From Planctomycetales bacterium (GTDB taxonomy: Bacteria; Planctomycetota; Planctomycetia; Planctomycetales; Planctomycetaceae), in contig JAGVKR010000619.1 of the NCBI GenBank assembly GCA_020050375.1, positions 1 to 7,892 on the forward strand: DNA of 7,892 nt, written 5' to 3'. Under the pieces are notes generated by a model. The model saw nothing but the letters and a program-made list of their open reading frames with translations. It did no database searches and was not told where the DNA came from. The translations under genes were made by a program, and so were the position numbers. Each line of letters opens with the position of its first letter. Position 1 is the first letter of the stretch. Below are positions 5,861 through 7,892 of this stretch, in pieces.

Positions 5861-5893
5861 GGGGAACGCAGTTCCATCCGGGCTGCGTTCCCC
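5861..5893 (+). terminator. Perfect 11-bp stem-loop after the pilin-like gene
   Basis: GGGGAACGCAG (5861-5871) and CTGCGTTCCCC (5883-5893) pair perfectly around an 11-nt loop, followed by GATTTATCG. It begins 22 nt after the stop codon, as expected for an intrinsic terminator, but the T-tract is poor. The next gene starts only 31 nt later on the same strand and no promoter is visible between them, so it may be a leaky terminator or mRNA-stabilising hairpin that makes the lipoprotein less abundant than the pilin-like protein. Confidence 0.65.
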
Positions 5894-5924
5894 GATTTAT
5901 CGTCCGATTCGTTGAAACAGGGCT

Positions 5925-6413
5925 ATGGCTATGCATGCGACCTCAAGCGGCGCAACTGTCCTTCGTGTGCTGGTGCTTTTGACCTCGGTGGGGCTGGTCG
6001 CGATGGCCGGGTGTTCCGGCGGGAAGGACAAATGGGTCAAGGGGCGGCCCCCCGTTTTCAAGGCGTCCGGCAAAGTCTTGTACAAGGGGGAGCCTTTGGA
6101 CGACGCCCTGGTGCTCTATCAGCCGACCAGTGGCGACACAGCCGCGCACGGCAAAACCAATGCCGAGGGCAAATTTGTGCTTTCGACGTTCGGTGAGAAC
6201 GACGGGGCTCCCGCCGGTTCCTACAAGGTCGTCATCACGAAGATCGAGTACATCGTGAAACCGACCGCATACAATTCACCAGAGGAGAATGCGGTGGCGA
6301 GAATGCCGAAGCATCTCTTGCCCGCCAAGTACAGCAAAAAAGAGACAACCGACCTCACTGCCGATGTCAGTTCCAGCGGTGCGAATGAAACCGTTTTCGA
6401 AATCAAGGACTGA
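5925..6413 (+). CDS. Small lipoprotein with transthyretin/carboxypeptidase-regulatory-like domain
   Basis: A 162-residue exported lipoprotein. The N-terminus has a hydrophobic segment (VLRVLVLLTSVGLVAMAG, 12-29) ending in a lipobox-like MAGC with C30 as the probable lipidated residue, then a polar stretch SGGKDK. The mature part is a single beta-sandwich-like domain: ASGKVLYKGEPLDDALVLYQ (47-66), HGKTNAEGKFVLSTF (75-89), DGAPAGSYKVVITK (93-106) and LLPAKYSKKETTDLTADV (131-148). This pattern (V-x-Y-K-G-x-P-L, then G-x-T-x-x-x-G-x-F, then P-x-x-Y/K-Y and T-x-L) is typical of the short planctomycete proteins often placed after DUF1559 genes. Role unknown; an extracytoplasmic binding or assembly partner of the pilin-like protein is inference. 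The start could be ATG 5925 or ATG 5931; neither has a strong Shine-Dalgarno (AGGG just upstream). Followed after 35 bp by the oxidoreductase gene. Confidence 0.85.
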   Translation: MAMHATSSGATVLRVLVLLTSVGLVAMAGCSGGKDKWVKGRPPVFKASGKVLYKGEPLDDALVLYQPTSGDTAAHGKTNAEGKFVLSTFGENDGAPAGSYKVVITKIEYIVKPTAYNSPEENAVARMPKHLLPAKYSKKETTDLTADVSSSGANETVFEIKD

Positions 6414-6448
6414 CCCGAATTCGACTCTGGCCGGGAGTGCGGTTCATC

Positions 6449-7735
6449 ATGCGAAACAAATCGAGAACGAGCGCCAACTCCCGTCCGGGCGTCAGCCGCC
6501 GCGACTTCCTGGCGGCCTCAACCGCGGCGGCGTTTGCCGTCCCCTGCTTTGTGCCGAGCCGTGTCTTTGGCGCGAATGATCGCATTCGCACCGGTCACAT
6601 CGGTGTAGGCGGACGCGGGATGAGCCACGTTGAGTCGTTCGCCTCCCAGGCCGTTGCGGTGTGCGACGTCGATCAGAGCCATCTCGCCGAGGCCGTCACG
6701 TTTTTGAAAGGGCGGGGGCGCCAGGTCGACGCGTACGGCGACTATCGCCGCCTGCTCGATCGAAAAGACATCGACGCCGTCATCATCGCGACACCCGATC
6801 ACTGGCACGCCCTGCCGACGATCGACGCTTGCGCTGCCGGCAAAGACGTGTTCGTCGAAAAACCGCTGTCGCTGACGGTGGTCGAGGGGCGGAAGATGGT
6901 CGATGCGGCCCGCCATAACAAGCGGGTGGTTCAGACCGGCTCGCAGCAGCGGTCCGACCCGCTCTTTCGTCAAGCGGTCGAATTGATTCGGTCGGGCCGC
7001 CTGGGGCGGTTGCAGCAGATTCTGGTGGGGATTCCCCATGTCAAATTCCGCGGGCAGAAGATAGCCGATTCTGCTCCCCCGCCCGAGCTCGACTTCGATT
7101 CCTGGCTCGGGCCGGCGCCGCTTCGCCCCTACAATGCCAATCAGGTCCACTACAACTTCCGGTACTTCTGGGATTATTCCGGCGGCCAAATGACGAACTG
7201 GGGCGCGCATCACATCGACATCGCGCAATGGGCGCTCGACGCCGACAACAGCGGGCCGGTCGAGGTCGAGGGGACGGCGACGTTTGACGGCAAGGGCCTC
7301 TACGACGTGACCTCAACCTGCCGCGCCACGCACACGTTTGCGAACGGCGTCAGGTTGACGGTCGGGCAATTGCAGGAGGACATTCCCTTAGGGGCGACAT
7401 TCATCGGAACCGCCGGCCGGCTGTACGTCGATCGGGGCAAGATGGAAAGTCAACCGGCGGAGCTGTTGAAGGATCCGTTGAAGGCATCCGACGTTCATCT
7501 GGAAGTCAGCAACGACCATCAGCAGAATTTTCTCGACTGCATCAAATCGCGCAAGACGCCGATCAGCGACGTCGAGATCGGGCATCGCAGCGCCACACTC
7601 TGTCATCTGGGGAATATCGCCGTCCGCTTGGGGCGGAAAATTCGCTGGGACGCTTCGCTGGAGAAAATCGTCGGCGACCCCGAGGCGCTGGCGATGCTGG
7701 AACGTCCCTATCGGTCTCCCTGGAAGTTGGCGTAG
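6449..7735 (+). CDS. Tat-exported Gfo/Idh/MocA family oxidoreductase
   Basis: A 428-residue NAD(P)-dependent sugar or sugar-acid oxidoreductase-like protein. A twin-arginine signal lies at the start: VSRRDFLAAS with R17-R18, a hydrophobic stretch (about 21-36) and probable cleavage near VFGA (39-42). The Rossmann domain follows: HIGVGGRGMSH (50-60) is the dinucleotide-binding loop, VAVCDVD (69-75), then ATPDHWHALP (114-123) and FVEKPLS (135-141) with K138 of the conserved EKP motif. The C-terminal alpha/beta domain contains FDSWLGPAP, FRYFWDYSGGQMTNWGAHH and IDIAQWAL (256-263); H254, H255 and D257 are candidates for the active site. Planctomycetes carry many such exported paralogues; they are thought to act on carbohydrates, but the substrate cannot be told here. 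ATG 6449 is preferred because GGGAG (6433-6437) precedes it by 11 nt; GTG 6437 would overlap that site. Sits 35 bp after the lipoprotein gene and 3 bp before the next gene. Confidence 0.93.
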   Translation: MRNKSRTSANSRPGVSRRDFLAASTAAAFAVPCFVPSRVFGANDRIRTGHIGVGGRGMSHVESFASQAVAVCDVDQSHLAEAVTFLKGRGRQVDAYGDYRRLLDRKDIDAVIIATPDHWHALPTIDACAAGKDVFVEKPLSLTVVEGRKMVDAARHNKRVVQTGSQQRSDPLFRQAVELIRSGRLGRLQQILVGIPHVKFRGQKIADSAPPPELDFDSWLGPAPLRPYNANQVHYNFRYFWDYSGGQMTNWGAHHIDIAQWALDADNSGPVEVEGTATFDGKGLYDVTSTCRATHTFANGVRLTVGQLQEDIPLGATFIGTAGRLYVDRGKMESQPAELLKDPLKASDVHLEVSNDHQQNFLDCIKSRKTPISDVEIGHRSATLCHLGNIAVRLGRKIRWDASLEKIVGDPEALAMLERPYRSPWKLA

Positions 7736-7738
7736 ACG

Positions 7739-7892
7739 ATGGACGGGCATTTGCGGCTGGGTGCGTTGTGCATCGGGTTGGTGATTGTCGGCTACCAGAC
7801 AGCTCGGGGGGCTGAGCCGGAAATCCTGGGCAAACCGACAGCGAATGCACCGGAGCTGCCTGAGGCCGAATGCGGCTCAGATTACAACGCAG
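7739..7892 (+). CDS. Secreted protein, N-terminal fragment cut by window edge
   Basis: An open frame of 51 codons runs from ATG 7739 to the window end. It begins with MDGHLRLGALCIGLVIVGYQ and continues TARGAEPE, a plausible Sec signal peptide: short positive n-region, hydrophobic LGALCIGLVIV core (7-17) and cleavage after ARGA (about residue 28). The mature start is AEPEILGKPTANAPELPEAE, with no recognised domain. It begins 3 bp after the oxidoreductase stop, suggesting translational coupling and shared function, and has only a weak Shine-Dalgarno. In planctomycetes the gene next to a Tat-exported Gfo/Idh/MocA gene is often another exported carbohydrate-active enzyme, but this fragment does not show which family. 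Moderately sure it is a gene; product unknown. Confidence 0.7.
   Translation, partial: MDGHLRLGALCIGLVIVGYQTARGAEPEILGKPTANAPELPEAECGSDYNA

Noticed and set aside
6437..6448. GTG 6437 as start of the oxidoreductase
   Set aside because: It overlaps the only Shine-Dalgarno candidate (GGGAG 6433-6437); ATG 6449 is better placed and keeps the full Tat signal.

Overview
The window looks like chromosomal DNA from a planctomycete, probably of the order Planctomycetales. The evidence is combined: a type IV-pilin-like DUF1559 protein with an H-X9-DG C-terminal motif, followed by a small transthyretin-like lipoprotein, then a twin-arginine-exported Gfo/Idh/MocA oxidoreductase. The DNA is GC-rich, with ordinary Shine-Dalgarno sites and sigma70-like promoter boxes. 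I see no rRNA, tRNA, CRISPR array, transposase or phage gene. The genus cannot be told from this sequence alone.

Left half, minus strand (about 1-4326), read right to left: gcvH (H protein of the glycine cleavage system), a long heptad-repeat hairpin, a putative internal promoter, gcvPA and gcvPB (the two-subunit P protein), a small 80-residue coiled-coil protein resembling orphan antitoxins, and the first 149 residues of 5-formyltetrahydrofolate cyclo-ligase, cut by the window edge. The P and H proteins decarboxylate glycine and carry the aminomethyl group on lipoate. The T protein (gcvT) and lipoamide dehydrogenase (lpd) are not in the window. The cyclo-ligase is a plausible functional partner because it removes 5-formyl-THF, a by-product of the one-carbon folate pool that the glycine cleavage system feeds.

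A 411-bp intergenic region (4327-4737) separates the minus-strand block from a divergent plus-strand block. It holds a near-consensus plus-strand promoter (TTGACA, 18 bp, GATAAT) that should drive the pilin-like gene through a leader of about 140 nt.

Right half, plus strand (4738-7892): the DUF1559 pilin-like gene, a perfect 11-bp stem-loop just after it, the small lipoprotein, the Tat-exported oxidoreductase and the start of another secreted protein, cut by the right edge. The last three genes are tightly spaced (35 nt and 3 nt) and probably co-transcribed. These products are all predicted to be at or beyond the cytoplasmic membrane, in contrast with the cytosolic one-carbon enzymes on the left.

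Most of the window is conventional, and I do not see a clear novel multi-gene system. The items most worth a second look are the heptad-repeat hairpin between gcvH and gcvPA, the structured gcvPA leader sharing an 11-mer with the gcvH leader, the orphan antitoxin-like gene inside the folate/glycine cluster, and the hairpin placed between pilin and lipoprotein genes.
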